Shown here one piece after another: positions 1-8,236 of a DNA stretch of 30,022 bases. Below the pieces are notes generated by a model that worked only from the letters and a program-made list of their open reading frames with translations, was not told where the DNA came from and did not search any database. The stretch is taken from assembly GCA_017883125.1 (NCBI GenBank), contig JADGOD010000216.1:1-30022 (forward strand), given 5' to 3'. Within the stretch, counting starts at the first letter, position 1, and every line of letters starts with the position of its first letter. The DNA is from Acidimicrobiales bacterium. Lineage in GTDB: Bacteria; Actinomycetota; Acidimicrobiia; Acidimicrobiales; RAAP-2. Position numbers and translations under genes: made by a program.

Positions 1-105
1 CAGGACCTCGTGCTTCGCGGGACCGGGGGACCGTTCTACGGAGGCATCGAGGAGATGATGGCCCAGATGGAGACGTCGCAGGCAGAGGCGGAACGGTTCG
101 AGTGA
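1..105 (+). CDS. C-terminal end of a short-chain dehydrogenase/reductase (partial, cut by window start)
   Basis: Only the last 34 codons are present; the reading frame is open from base 1 and ends at a TGA at 103-105. The segment QDLVLRGTGGPFYG matches the C-terminus of the next gene (QDLVLRATGGSFYG), so this is a paralogue of the SDR at 310-1125. It extends about 10 residues past the shared region with an acidic tail (AEAERFE). Its function as an NAD(P)-dependent oxidoreductase is inferred entirely from that paralogy, because neither the nucleotide-binding motif nor the YxxxK motif lies inside the window. It is followed by 204 bases with no gene that I can recognise. Confidence 0.8.
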   Translation, partial: QDLVLRGTGGPFYGGIEEMMAQMETSQAEAERFE

Positions 106-1108
106 GTCCACGCAACCTCCGACCCATTCGCCGCGGCTGAGCCACAGCACCAAGGGCAAGGCGCCCAAAGGGCTCATTGAACGTGCAGCGGTGCCCTGAC
201 GCGCCACGAGGTCGAAGAGGGTCGCCATCCGGGGCGTCGTAGAGTACGAGCGAGTCAGATCCTCAACGCAGCCCTCGCTGCGGTCAACCACGAGTCTCCA
301 GGGGGAAGAATGGCCCAGGAATCCGGACACTCCGTCTCGCTCGCCGGCAAGCGCTGCGTGGTCGTCGGCGCATCGGCGGGGATCGGCAGGCAGACGGCGA
401 TGGACATGGTGGCGATGGGCGGCGACGTCGTCTTCGTCGGTCGGTCCAAGACCAAGCTCGACCAGGCCGTCGCCGAGGCGGGCGGAGGCCACGCCGTGGT
501 GGCGGACATCTCCGACCCGGCCCAGTGCACAGCGCTGATCAAGGAGGCCGTCGGCCATCTCGGCGGGATCGACATGCTCCTGATGGTGGTGGGGGTCTCG
601 CGGCTGAGCCTCCTGGCCGAAGGCGATGCTGAGATCTGGGAGGAGTGCCTCCGCAACAACGTGATCGGGCCGGCTCTCGTCACCAGCGCAGCGATCCCGG
701 TGCTCTCCGACAACGCCTTCGTTGGCTTCTTCTCCTCCGAGACGGTGGGCACGCCCTACCACGGCCTCGTCCCTTACGGGACGTCCAAGGCGGCCCTCGA
801 GGAGATGATCCGCGGGTTCCGTGCCGAGCACCCCGAGTTCCGCTTCTCGTGTCTGCGGATCGGAGCGACGGGAGGAACGGAGTTCTCCCGCGACTTCGAC
901 AGTGACGTCAGGATGGCCCTGTCCGAGACATGGATCAAGCGCGGGAACATCCCGATGAAGCTCATGGCGGCCGAGGATCTCGGCATGGCGATCGCCCGGA
1001 TCATCGCCATCGCCATGGAGTTCGAGGGGATCGACTACCAGGACCTCGTGCTTCGTGCCACCGGGGGATCGTTCTACGGGACGGTGGAGGAGCTGATGGC
1101 CCAGATGG
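1..1108 (+). repeat. Direct repeat of SDR 3' ends (1-70 and 1039-1108)
   Basis: Bases 1-70 align without gaps to bases 1039-1108, with 59 of 70 identical by my manual count; the first 17 bases are identical. Both copies are the 3' coding parts of adjacent SDR genes in the same codon phase. The repeat therefore marks a tandem gene duplication rather than a mobile element. The intervening bases belong to the second gene and its upstream spacer. Confidence 0.75.
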
Positions 1109-1125
1109 CAGAGGCGCAAGAGTAA
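310..1125 (+). CDS. Short-chain dehydrogenase/reductase (SDR)
   Basis: A 271-residue protein of normal length for a classical SDR, an NAD(P)-dependent oxidoreductase of alcohols or ketones. The Rossmann glycine motif is GASAGIG (residues 20-26). The catalytic YxxxK is Y156-G-T-S-K160, preceded by a candidate serine in FSSET (142-143), and N116/N117 fits the fourth catalytic position. The usual NNAG motif after strand 4 is replaced by MVVGVS (92-97), which is a divergence. The ATG at 310 follows a GGGGGA ribosome site closely. The upstream gene is a paralogue with the same C-terminus. Given the surrounding beta-oxidation genes it may act on a hydroxyacyl-CoA or alcohol intermediate, but the substrate is unknown. 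Confidence 0.9.
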   Translation: MAQESGHSVSLAGKRCVVVGASAGIGRQTAMDMVAMGGDVVFVGRSKTKLDQAVAEAGGGHAVVADISDPAQCTALIKEAVGHLGGIDMLLMVVGVSRLSLLAEGDAEIWEECLRNNVIGPALVTSAAIPVLSDNAFVGFFSSETVGTPYHGLVPYGTSKAALEEMIRGFRAEHPEFRFSCLRIGATGGTEFSRDFDSDVRMALSETWIKRGNIPMKLMAAEDLGMAIARIIAIAMEFEGIDYQDLVLRATGGSFYGTVEELMAQMAEAQE

Positions 1126-1160
1126 GAGGCAGGGCGCAGACGAGCTCGCCCCGTCCCCTC

Positions 1161-1346
1161 GAGGGGGATTGGCTCGGGATCCCGTATCTGCGCTTCGAGC
1201 GTCAGGGCTACGCCGCCGTGGTGGCGGTCGACCGGCCGGAGAAGCGCGACGCCCACAGCGGAGCGACGTGCTTCGGCATCCGTCGCGCCCTCGGAGACTG
1301 CGTCGAAGGAGCGCTCCTCCGGCCTAGATCCTGTTCGAGTGTCTAA
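1161..1346 (+). pseudogene. 5' remnant of an enoyl-CoA hydratase/isomerase gene
   Basis: This frame (phase of base 1161) reads YLRFERQGYAAVV followed by AVDRPEKRDAHSG and FGIRRALGD. That pattern is the N-terminus of crotonase-family proteins (first beta strands, xLDRPEKRNA, then the AL helix). The match stops after about 50 codons, just before the oxyanion-hole region, and the frame ends at a TAA at 1344-1346. There is no in-frame ATG at a sensible place and no continuation in the other forward frames. I read it as the left-over 5' part of a deleted gene. The remaining 200 bases up to the next gene hold the promoter of the ABC-transporter operon. Confidence 0.6.
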
Positions 1347-1403
1347 CGACTCAGACGCCTGCTTGTGCGTCTATTCTCTTTATCGAAAGATGCACGGTAG
1401 AGG

Positions 1404-1433
1404 TTGTCATATCGATTTGGAGCGTGCTACGTT
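1404..1433 (+). promoter_or_regulatory. Candidate promoter of the Liv-type transporter genes
   Basis: TTGTCA at 1404-1409 and TACGTT at 1428-1433, separated by 18 bases, resemble the actinobacterial housekeeping -35 and -10 (TAnnnT) elements. A TG lies two bases ahead of the -10. The site is about 115 bases upstream of the binding-protein start, leaving a long 5' leader. It is predicted from motif match only. Confidence 0.4.
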
Positions 1434-1547
1434 CCACTCACCAAGATAGACAGCGGCGGTGCTCAAGTCGGGTACACGGGGGACGTCGACTCAAGCAATT
1501 GGGTTCGTCTGGCCTTGTGAGTCGCATTAACTAATAGGGGGAAGTGG

Positions 1548-2795
1548 ATGTTGAAGAGGCCCTTGCGGCTCGCCGCCGCACTCACGGCCGTAGCGCTCGT
1601 CGCCGCGGCATGTGGGTCCAGCAGTTCGACGCCGTCGACGACGACGACGAAGCTGACAAAGAGTCCGGTCGTCATCGGCCAGATCGTCCCGTTGACCGGA
1701 CAAGGTCTCCAGCTGACCCAGTCCGGACAGGCGATGAAGGCTGCGATCAAGTACTACAACGCACACGGCGGCCTCAACGGCCACCCGCTCGTCCTTGACC
1801 AGTGCGACACCCAGTACATCGCCAGCCTGGAAGCCCAGTGCGCCCAGAAGCTGGTCAACGACCACGCCGTCGCGGACATCGGTGGAGACACCAACACGAA
1901 CGTGACCGCTGTGCAGTCCACCCTTGATGCTGCGGGCATCCCCCGCATCGGCATGCTGATGGGCTCGATCACGGAGTACCAGTCGATGAACGACTACGCC
2001 ATCGAGCCGGGGATGATCCTGATGCTCGGTGGGATGGAGGTCGAGCTGATCAAGCATGGCGCCAAGAAGGTGTCGATGGTCACCGTCGACACCCCGCAGG
2101 CAGCGCAGCTCAAGGCACTCCTTGCCCCGATCGCGGTTGCTGCGGGTGGAGAGCTCGTGAACGTCGTGCTGATCCCCGGCACGGCGACGGACTACACCCA
2201 GTACCTGACTGCTGCTGAGGCAAACGGCGCAACCGGTGCTGCTCTGGCCGTCGGCACGGCCCAGGCCAACGCCTTCGTGCAGGTGTACAACCAGCTCAAG
2301 CCCACCCTCAAGATGTCGGCCTCTTCGGGCACCTACTCGTCGGACGACCTCAAGAAGCTCGGTCCGTGGGCCCACCAGGCGTACTACACCTACGGCGTTC
2401 CCATCGGCAACGACCCGAAGGTCCCTGGCTTGAAGAACGTCTCCACCGTCCTCACCGAGGGTGGCTCTGGTCTCACGCCTGCGAGCACTGAGGGCCAGGC
2501 CATCATCCCGGTCATGGCGATGCGTGGCTTCATGGAGGCCGCAGGAACCATCACGGGCGACATCACCGGCAAGTCGGTCCAAGCGGCGATGAATGCAGCG
2601 ACGAACCTGAACATGTGGGGCATCACCCCGCCGTGGACGCCGAGCAAGTACATCTCGGCCGGCACGACGTTCGGCTCGATCTTCGCCAACGTGTCGAACC
2701 CGTTCCTCTACGACGAGGGATGGAACGGCACGAACGGTACGGACAACGGCACCTTCAACATGCTGAAGTACGTTCCTGGCGCAACCGTCAGCTGA
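1548..2795 (+). CDS. ABC transporter substrate-binding lipoprotein, branched-chain amino acid (LivJ/K) type
   Basis: A 415-residue extracytoplasmic solute-binding protein of the periplasmic-binding-6 family (type I fold). It begins with a lipoprotein signal: positive start MLKRPLR, a hydrophobic stretch, and the lipobox VAAAC with C22 as the lipidated cysteine, followed by a Ser/Thr-rich linker (23-36). The mature part opens with PVVIGQIVPLTGQG, typical of the family. GGGGGAAG lies just ahead of the ATG. It is the first gene of the transporter set and is followed by a perfect hairpin before the permease gene. Actinobacterial members of this family import many substrates besides Leu/Ile/Val, including aromatic and steroid-like acids, so the ligand is open. 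The beta-oxidation genes around it suggest a carboxylic acid, which is an inference. Confidence 0.92.
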   Translation: MLKRPLRLAAALTAVALVAAACGSSSSTPSTTTTKLTKSPVVIGQIVPLTGQGLQLTQSGQAMKAAIKYYNAHGGLNGHPLVLDQCDTQYIASLEAQCAQKLVNDHAVADIGGDTNTNVTAVQSTLDAAGIPRIGMLMGSITEYQSMNDYAIEPGMILMLGGMEVELIKHGAKKVSMVTVDTPQAAQLKALLAPIAVAAGGELVNVVLIPGTATDYTQYLTAAEANGATGAALAVGTAQANAFVQVYNQLKPTLKMSASSGTYSSDDLKKLGPWAHQAYYTYGVPIGNDPKVPGLKNVSTVLTEGGSGLTPASTEGQAIIPVMAMRGFMEAAGTITGDITGKSVQAAMNAATNLNMWGITPPWTPSKYISAGTTFGSIFANVSNPFLYDEGWNGTNGTDNGTFNMLKYVPGATVS

Positions 2796-2817
2796 GTTAA
2801 GCAATCGATGAGCTGGG

Positions 2818-2851
2818 GAGCGGGTCACGGCCAACTGGCCGTGACCCGCTC
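2818..2851 (+). terminator. Perfect 16-bp hairpin between binding-protein and permease genes
   Basis: GAGCGGGTCACGGCCA (2818-2833) and TGGCCGTGACCCGCTC (2836-2851) are exact inverted repeats around AC; sterically the loop would open to 4-6 bases. A pyrimidine-rich TCTTCTC follows. It lies 22 bases after the stop of the binding-protein gene and 57 bases before the permease start. It can work as a partial terminator or as a 3' end protector of the binding-protein mRNA. Confidence 0.75.
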
Positions 2852-2908
2852 TCTTCTCATCACCGCAGTTTCAAGGAACACCAAGTCGAAGTACACAGGG
2901 GGGTTGGC

Positions 2909-5644
2909 GTGACGAATCTGATGCAGTTCATCATCCTGGGGCTTGGGGCTGGCGCGGCGTACACGCTGCTCGCCCAGGGGGTGGTCCTCGTCTACCGAGG
3001 CTCAGGGATCGTCAACTTCGCACAAGGGGCAATCGCCATGGCGGGTGCGTACGTCTGGTACGTGACCCTTGAGCAGGGCCTCGGATGGTCCTTCTGGCCA
3101 GCGTTCGTCGTCGGCGTCCTCGCCTCTGTCGTCATCGGCGTCTTCTTCCAACAGGTCGTCCTCCGGCTCGTCTCAAAGACGGGAGGTTCGCCACTGACCA
3201 AGGTGATCGCCACTCTGGGCCTCCTCATCGTCATCCAGTCGCTCATCATCCAGAAGTACACCGATGTCCCCATCACGGCGATCGGGCAGTACCTCCCCTC
3301 GAACGTCTGGCACTCCGGATCGATCGTCATCCAGGAGGACCGCATCGTCCTGTTCGCGATCTCCGTCGCACTCACCTTCGTCCTCTGGGCGGTGGTCAAG
3401 TACACCCGGATCGGCCTTGCGATCTCGGCCAGCGCAGAGAACGAGCGGGCCGTGGCCACGCTGGGCTGGTCGCCGAACTTCCTCGGAGCGGTCACCTGGG
3501 GTGTTGGATCCGCACTCGCTGGTGCTGCCGGAATCCTGATCGCTCCCATCACCGGACTCAACCCGATCGGCTTCGTCATCGTCGTGACGATCTCGGGCCT
3601 CGCCGCAGCGCTCGTCGGAGGCTTCCGGTCTTTCCCCCTCACGCTGCTCGGGGGGATGATCCTCGGTATCGGTGAGAGCCTCATGACGCTCTACACCCCC
3701 AACCTCACCAGCTTCACCCATCTCCAAGTCGTGACCGGCGCTCAGACCCTCGTCTCACTTGTGGTGATCATCGTGGTGCTCGTCGTTCGAGGACAGAGCT
3801 TGCCCCTCCGGAGCCACGTCATCGAACGGCTCCCCAAGCTGGGCACCGGGAAGACCCGTTGGCCGGAGCTGATCGCCGGCGTGGCCATGGCTCTGGTGCT
3901 GATCACGATCTTGTTCGACGACGTCTGGATCACGGCACTCTCGTTCTCGCTGATGACCGGGATCATCCTGTTGTCGGTCGTCATCCTCACCGGGTTCACC
4001 GGACAGCTCTCTCTGGGTCAGTATGCGATCGGTGGACTCGGGGCGCTCTTCGCCGCGCAGTTCGTGTTCCACTTCCACATGCCGTACGTCCTGGCGATGA
4101 TCCTCGGCGTGGCGCTTGCCGTCCCGGCGAGCCTGCTCTTCGCCATCCCCGCGCTGCGGACCCGGGGAGTGAACCTGGCGGTGGTGACGTTGAGCCTCGG
4201 CTACACCGTCTCGCAGATCATCTTCAACAACGCCGCGATCACCGGGAGAGCGTCGGACGGGGGGACCAAGATCGGCCACGTCAACCTCTTCGGGCTGAAC
4301 GTCGACTCGCTGGTCTATCCGAACCGATGGGCGATCGTCTGTCTGGTCGCCTTCGTGCTCTGTGCGCTGGTGACCGCCAACCTCCGTCGTTCGGCCTCGG
4401 GTCGTCGCCTTCTGGCGGTCCGCACCAACGAGCGAGCCGCCGCCTCGCTCGGGGTCAGCGTCTTCAGGGCCAAGATCTACGCCTTCGGCGTGGCCGGAGC
4501 GATCGCTGCGGTCGGTGGCGTTCTCCTCGGCTTCCGCTATACCCTGGTGAGCTACACGGGCTTCGACGCCTTCTCCTCGATCTACGCCGTCGCCTACGCC
4601 GTCATCGGTGGTGTGGGCTACGTCGTCGGAGCGATCGTCGGTTCGATGATGACCGCCGGAGGCCTCGGAACGAACCTCTTCAACCTGCTGCACCTCGGCT
4701 CGTGGACGACGACCTTTGGCGGCGTGCTCCTGCTGGTGCTGGTGATCGTCCAGCCCAACGGTGCCGTCGAGCCGATCTCGCAGCAGTGGGACTGGCTCCG
4801 CCGCAAGGTCATCCACCGCAAGCCGCTGTCCGTCGAGCTGCCCGAGACGGCTGCCGAGCGGGTTGAGCCTGGCTCGCTGAGCGTCAACGACGTCACGGTC
4901 CGCTTCGGTGGCGTGGTGGCTGTCGACAGGGCCAGCCTCTCGGTCGAGCCCGGCCAGATCGTCGGGCTCATCGGTCCCAACGGAGCGGGCAAGACCACGT
5001 TCATCGACGCGGTCACCGGCTTCGTGCGGCCCGCTGCGGGGAAGATCGTCCTCAAGGACACCGACATCACCAGCTGGAGCGCCGCCCAGCGCTCGGCGAA
5101 CGGCATCCGCCGCTCGTTCCAGTCGCTCGAGCTCTTCGAGGACCTGACGGTGCTCGAGAACCTGATGGCGGGAACCGCGGAGGTCGGGAAGTGGTCCTGG
5201 CTCACCGACCTGATCTGGCCCCGGAACAAGCCGCTCACGCCGTCGGCCGTCGCCGCCGTGCGGGAGTTCGGCCTCGAGGACAAGCTGCTGTCGATGCCGA
5301 CCGACCTCTCCTACGGCCAGCGCCGCTTGGTGGCGATCGCCCGATCGGTGGCATCGGGGCCCTCGATCCTGCTCCTCGACGAGCCGGCGGCGGGACTCGA
5401 CGAGAACGAGAGCCGAGAGCTGGCCCGGCTCATCCGCCGGCTGGCCGACGAGCGCGGGATGGGGATCCTGCTGGTCGAGCACGACGTCGGCCTGGTGATG
5501 TCGACGTGCGACCGGATCGTGGTGATCGACTTCGGTAGTGTCATCGCCGACGGTACCCCGGCCGAGGTGCGAGAAGATCAGAACGTGATCGCTGCCTACC
5601 TCGGTGAGCAGACTCAGGAGGAAGTGGAGGTCAGCGGTGAGTAA
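2909..5644 (+). CDS. Fused ABC transporter LivH-LivM-LivG (two permeases and an ATPase in one chain)
   Basis: A 911-residue protein carrying both membrane permeases and one ATPase of a branched-chain-amino-acid-type importer. Residues 1 to about 295 are LivH-like, with several hydrophobic helices. Residues about 316 to 620 are LivM-like, with the GFTGQLSLGQ and RTRGVNLAVVTL segments. Residues about 655 to 905 are the LivG ATPase: Walker A GPNGAGKT 689-696, signature LSYGQ 800-804, Walker B aspartate D824 with E825, and H858 of the H-loop. The start is GTG, preceded by AGGGGGG with 5 bases spacing. LivM-LivG fusions occur in actinobacteria; having all three in one chain is less usual. The 3' end overlaps livF by 8 bases, so the two ATPases should be made in equal amounts. 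The partner binding protein is the upstream gene. Confidence 0.93.
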   Translation: MTNLMQFIILGLGAGAAYTLLAQGVVLVYRGSGIVNFAQGAIAMAGAYVWYVTLEQGLGWSFWPAFVVGVLASVVIGVFFQQVVLRLVSKTGGSPLTKVIATLGLLIVIQSLIIQKYTDVPITAIGQYLPSNVWHSGSIVIQEDRIVLFAISVALTFVLWAVVKYTRIGLAISASAENERAVATLGWSPNFLGAVTWGVGSALAGAAGILIAPITGLNPIGFVIVVTISGLAAALVGGFRSFPLTLLGGMILGIGESLMTLYTPNLTSFTHLQVVTGAQTLVSLVVIIVVLVVRGQSLPLRSHVIERLPKLGTGKTRWPELIAGVAMALVLITILFDDVWITALSFSLMTGIILLSVVILTGFTGQLSLGQYAIGGLGALFAAQFVFHFHMPYVLAMILGVALAVPASLLFAIPALRTRGVNLAVVTLSLGYTVSQIIFNNAAITGRASDGGTKIGHVNLFGLNVDSLVYPNRWAIVCLVAFVLCALVTANLRRSASGRRLLAVRTNERAAASLGVSVFRAKIYAFGVAGAIAAVGGVLLGFRYTLVSYTGFDAFSSIYAVAYAVIGGVGYVVGAIVGSMMTAGGLGTNLFNLLHLGSWTTTFGGVLLLVLVIVQPNGAVEPISQQWDWLRRKVIHRKPLSVELPETAAERVEPGSLSVNDVTVRFGGVVAVDRASLSVEPGQIVGLIGPNGAGKTTFIDAVTGFVRPAAGKIVLKDTDITSWSAAQRSANGIRRSFQSLELFEDLTVLENLMAGTAEVGKWSWLTDLIWPRNKPLTPSAVAAVREFGLEDKLLSMPTDLSYGQRRLVAIARSVASGPSILLLDEPAAGLDENESRELARLIRRLADERGMGILLVEHDVGLVMSTCDRIVVIDFGSVIADGTPAEVREDQNVIAAYLGEQTQEEVEVSGE

Positions 5645-6359
5645 CGCAGTCATCGAGTGCGAGAACCTGACGATCGGCTACGGCGCGACCCCGGTGGGTC
5701 GTGACCTGAACCTTGTGGTCAACGCCGGCGAGGTCGTCTGCATGCTCGGCGCCAACGGCGCGGGCAAGACCACGACGATGCTGACCATCGCCGGTGAGCT
5801 CCCGCCCCTGGCCGGAGAGGTCCGCCTCCACGGCAAGAAGGTCACGTCTCCGACCTTCAAGCGGGCCAAGAGCGGGATGAGCTTCGTCACCGAGGAGCGC
5901 TCGGTGATCATGAGCCTGACCGCGGCGGAGAACCTCCGGGTGGCCCGGGTCTCGGAGGACAAGGCGATTTCCCTCTTCCCCGAGCTCGCACCGCTGATGA
6001 AGCGCACCGCCGGTCTGCTCTCGGGTGGTGAGCAGCAGATGCTGACCCTGGCCCGGGCGCTCGGTCGTGATCCGAGGATCCTCTTGGCTGACGAGCTCTC
6101 GCTCGGGCTCGCCCCGATCATCGTCGAGCGCCTGCTCAAGGCGGTCCGTGCCGCGGCCGACGAGCAGGGCGTCGGTGTCCTGCTCGTCGAGCAGCACATC
6201 CGCCAGGCCCTCACCGTGGCCGACCGGGTCTACGTCGTCCAGCGGGGCAAGATCGTCATGTCGGGCACCGCGGCCGAGGTCTCCCAGGACATCGAGAAGA
6301 TCGAGCGTGCCTACCTCTCGGGTGTGGTCGAGGAGGGGCTCCAGGAGATCTCCGGCTGA
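5637..6359 (+). CDS. livF: ABC transporter ATP-binding protein LivF
   Basis: A 240-residue ATPase, normal length for LivF, the second nucleotide-binding subunit of the importer. Walker A is GANGAGKT (38-45), the signature is LSGGE (128-132), and Walker B ends in D152-E153 (LLADELSLGLAP, typical of LivF). I chose the GTG at 5637 because GGAGGT sits at 5626-5631 with a 5-base gap and the protein then starts directly at the first beta strand; an upstream ATG at 5604 would add 11 basic residues not seen in the family. The start overlaps the end of the fused permease gene by 8 bases, indicating translational coupling. The next 200 bases carry no gene. Confidence 0.93.
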   Translation: MSNAVIECENLTIGYGATPVGRDLNLVVNAGEVVCMLGANGAGKTTTMLTIAGELPPLAGEVRLHGKKVTSPTFKRAKSGMSFVTEERSVIMSLTAAENLRVARVSEDKAISLFPELAPLMKRTAGLLSGGEQQMLTLARALGRDPRILLADELSLGLAPIIVERLLKAVRAAADEQGVGVLLVEQHIRQALTVADRVYVVQRGKIVMSGTAAEVSQDIEKIERAYLSGVVEEGLQEISG

Positions 6360-6567
6360 ACCGCTGCCTTCGGGGGTCCGGTGAGAGCTGGGCTCACGAC
6401 CTGTCCTCGGAGGCGGGCGGACCTGGTGCGGTCAGGCGGTGGGACCGAGGACCCTTCGATCTTCGGTTTCTTCGATATCCGAATATTGTAAGGTCGAAAT
6501 CTAAGAGTGCAAGCTGCACGACGCTCCCTCGAGATCCGATGGTGTGAACGAGATTCGGATGGTGACT

Positions 6568-6969
6568 ATGTCTAACCAGGTTCCGTTGGTCGACTATTTG
6601 GTGCTGGGGGACACCCCGCATCTCGAGGCGAACGAGTGCACCGCCTGTGGCGCACGATTCTTCGATCACCGATCGGCGTGTGCCTCGTGCAGCGGCGTCT
6701 CCTTCAAGAAGGTCTCGATCCCGACTGAGGGATTCGTCCGCACGTTCTCCCTCGTCTCGATGGCGGCTCCGGGGATCGACGTCCCGTTCGCGGCTGCGGT
6801 TGTCGAGTGTGGAGGGACCAGTATCCGGGCCAACGTGGTGAACACACCGGTGGACCCCGAGCATGTCACGATCGGGATGAAGGTCCGTCTGGCCACATTC
6901 CCGATTGGCAAGGATTCCGAAGGTACTGAGGCGATCGGGTTCGGTTTCGAGCCCCTGGAGGTGAAGTGA
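6568..6969 (+). CDS. DUF35 zinc-ribbon/OB-fold protein, thiolase partner (first copy)
   Basis: A 133-residue protein from the ATG at 6568; in-frame starts at 6544 (GTG) and 6559 (ATG) are also possible and I cannot separate them with confidence. An N-terminal zinc ribbon has two CxxC pairs (C24, C27, C38, C41 counted from 6568), followed by a small beta-barrel of about 80 residues: the DUF35 family. Such proteins bind thiolase-fold enzymes and are needed for their activity or substrate binding. The stop shares one base with the start of the thiolase gene (TGATG), so the two should be co-translated and probably form a complex. Confidence 0.88.
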   Translation: MSNQVPLVDYLVLGDTPHLEANECTACGARFFDHRSACASCSGVSFKKVSIPTEGFVRTFSLVSMAAPGIDVPFAAAVVECGGTSIRANVVNTPVDPEHVTIGMKVRLATFPIGKDSEGTEAIGFGFEPLEVK

Positions 6970-8171
6970 TGTCTGAAGCTGTCTGGATCCTTGGGATCAA
7001 CATGACGAAGTTCGGCAAGCACCCTGACAAGGACGCCGCTGGTCTGGCCACCGATGCCGTGCTCGCCGCCCTTGTAGATGGTGGGGTCACGATGAAGGAC
7101 ATGGGGGTCATGGCTGCCGGGAACCTGATGGGAGGCGGTGGAATCGGCCAGGTGATCCAGAAGCAGGTCGGCCAGACCGGGATCCCGGTCTACAACGTCG
7201 CCAACGCCTGTGCCACCGGTGCCACCGCGCTGCGCACCGTGATCATGGCGATCAAGGCCGGCGAGTGCGACATGGGCCTAGCGGTCGGTGTCGAGATGAT
7301 CGCCGGTGCCGGCCTCCTCGCTGGTGGCTCCCGTGGCGCAGACAGCGACACGTGGGTTCCATCGGGCCGCTACGGCGCGGTGACATCGGTCGACGGTCGC
7401 ATCGGCACCGAGACGATGCCGGGCGTCTTCGCCCAGATCGGCCAGGAGTACGGGTACGCCCACAACGTGGACGCCTCGTTCGAGCTGTTCGCTCGCATCA
7501 GCGAGAAGAACCACGCCCACTCGGTGCTCAACCCCCTGGCCTCGTACCAGAAGCGCTTCACGCTCGAGCAGATCATGGGCGACATGATGATCGCGTACCC
7601 CAACACGCGACCGATGTGCTCGGCGAACTGCGACGGTGCCGCAGCGGCGGTGGTCGTCTCGGACGCCAAGCTCAAGACGCTCTCGGCCGAGCAGCGCCGT
7701 CGGGCCGTGAAGATCTCCGCATCGATCCTGACCTCCGACCCGTGGGAAGAGGCGTGCCAGATCCTTCCGAACGTCAACACCCTGACCCGGAACGCAGCCA
7801 ACCAGGCGTACGAGCAGGCCGGTGTCGGTCCATCGGACCTGGACCTCGTCGAGCTGCACGACTGCTTCGCAACCGCCGAGCTGGTGCACTACGACAACCT
7901 CATGCTCTGCGAACCGGGTGGGGCGGTCGACTTCTTCAACTCTGGTGCCACCTGGCGTGACGGCTCGACCCCGGTCAACGTCTCAGGTGGCCTCGAGTCG
8001 AAGGGCCACCCGATCGCGGCGACGGGGATCGCCAACGTCTGGGAGATCTGCCACCACCTCCGTGGTGAGGCAGGCGACCGTCAGATCCAGGGCGCCAAGG
8101 TGGGCATGACCCACGTCATCGGCCTGGGCTCGGCATGCGGGATCCACATCCTGGAGAAGTCCGCAGCCTAG
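6969..8171 (+). CDS. Thiolase (SCP-x/lipid-transfer type acetyl-CoA acetyltransferase)
   Basis: A 400-residue thiolase-superfamily enzyme. The acyl-accepting cysteine is C81 in ANACATG, the first histidine is H297 in ELHDCF, and the second is H347 in SKGHPIAATG. All three catalytic positions are therefore intact. The expected reaction is CoA-dependent cleavage of a 3-oxoacyl-CoA, or its reverse. I use the ATG at 6969, which overlaps the stop of the DUF35 gene, rather than the GTG one codon upstream. Together with the DUF35 protein it resembles two-component thiolases of actinobacteria and archaea. The gene is closed by the hairpin at 8187-8230. Confidence 0.92.
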   Translation: MSEAVWILGINMTKFGKHPDKDAAGLATDAVLAALVDGGVTMKDMGVMAAGNLMGGGGIGQVIQKQVGQTGIPVYNVANACATGATALRTVIMAIKAGECDMGLAVGVEMIAGAGLLAGGSRGADSDTWVPSGRYGAVTSVDGRIGTETMPGVFAQIGQEYGYAHNVDASFELFARISEKNHAHSVLNPLASYQKRFTLEQIMGDMMIAYPNTRPMCSANCDGAAAAVVVSDAKLKTLSAEQRRRAVKISASILTSDPWEEACQILPNVNTLTRNAANQAYEQAGVGPSDLDLVELHDCFATAELVHYDNLMLCEPGGAVDFFNSGATWRDGSTPVNVSGGLESKGHPIAATGIANVWEICHHLRGEAGDRQIQGAKVGMTHVIGLGSACGIHILEKSAA

Positions 8172-8186
8172 AGAGGACCCGAGTTT

Positions 8187-8230
8187 CGAAGAAGCCCGGT
8201 GGTGCTGTGTGGCACCACCGGGCTTCTTCG
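8187..8230. terminator. Strong bidirectional terminator between convergent genes
   Basis: CGAAGAAGCCCGGTGGTGC (8187-8205) pairs exactly with GCACCACCGGGCTTCTTCG (8212-8230) around a 6-base loop. The A-rich foot on one side and T-rich foot on the other give a terminator shape in both directions. It separates the thiolase gene (plus) from the acyl-CoA dehydrogenase gene (minus), which converge here. Confidence 0.88.
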
Positions 8231-8236
8231 CGTCCA

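Noticed and set aside
3755..5653. Long minus-strand open frame of 632 codons opposite the transporter fusion
   Set aside because: Its translation is rich in R, D, E and H with no domain pattern, as expected for the complement of a high-GC gene; the plus strand has clear ABC motifs.
6403..6452. GTCCTCGG and CCGAGGAC, 34 bases apart, after livF
   Set aside because: The spacer is long and no compact hairpin forms; not convincing as a terminator.
6462..6519. TTCGGT-N16-TATTGT promoter-like pair and GTGCA-N3-TGCAC repeat upstream of the first DUF35 gene
   Set aside because: The -35 match is poor and the repeat arms are only 5 bp; a promoter must lie here but I cannot place it.
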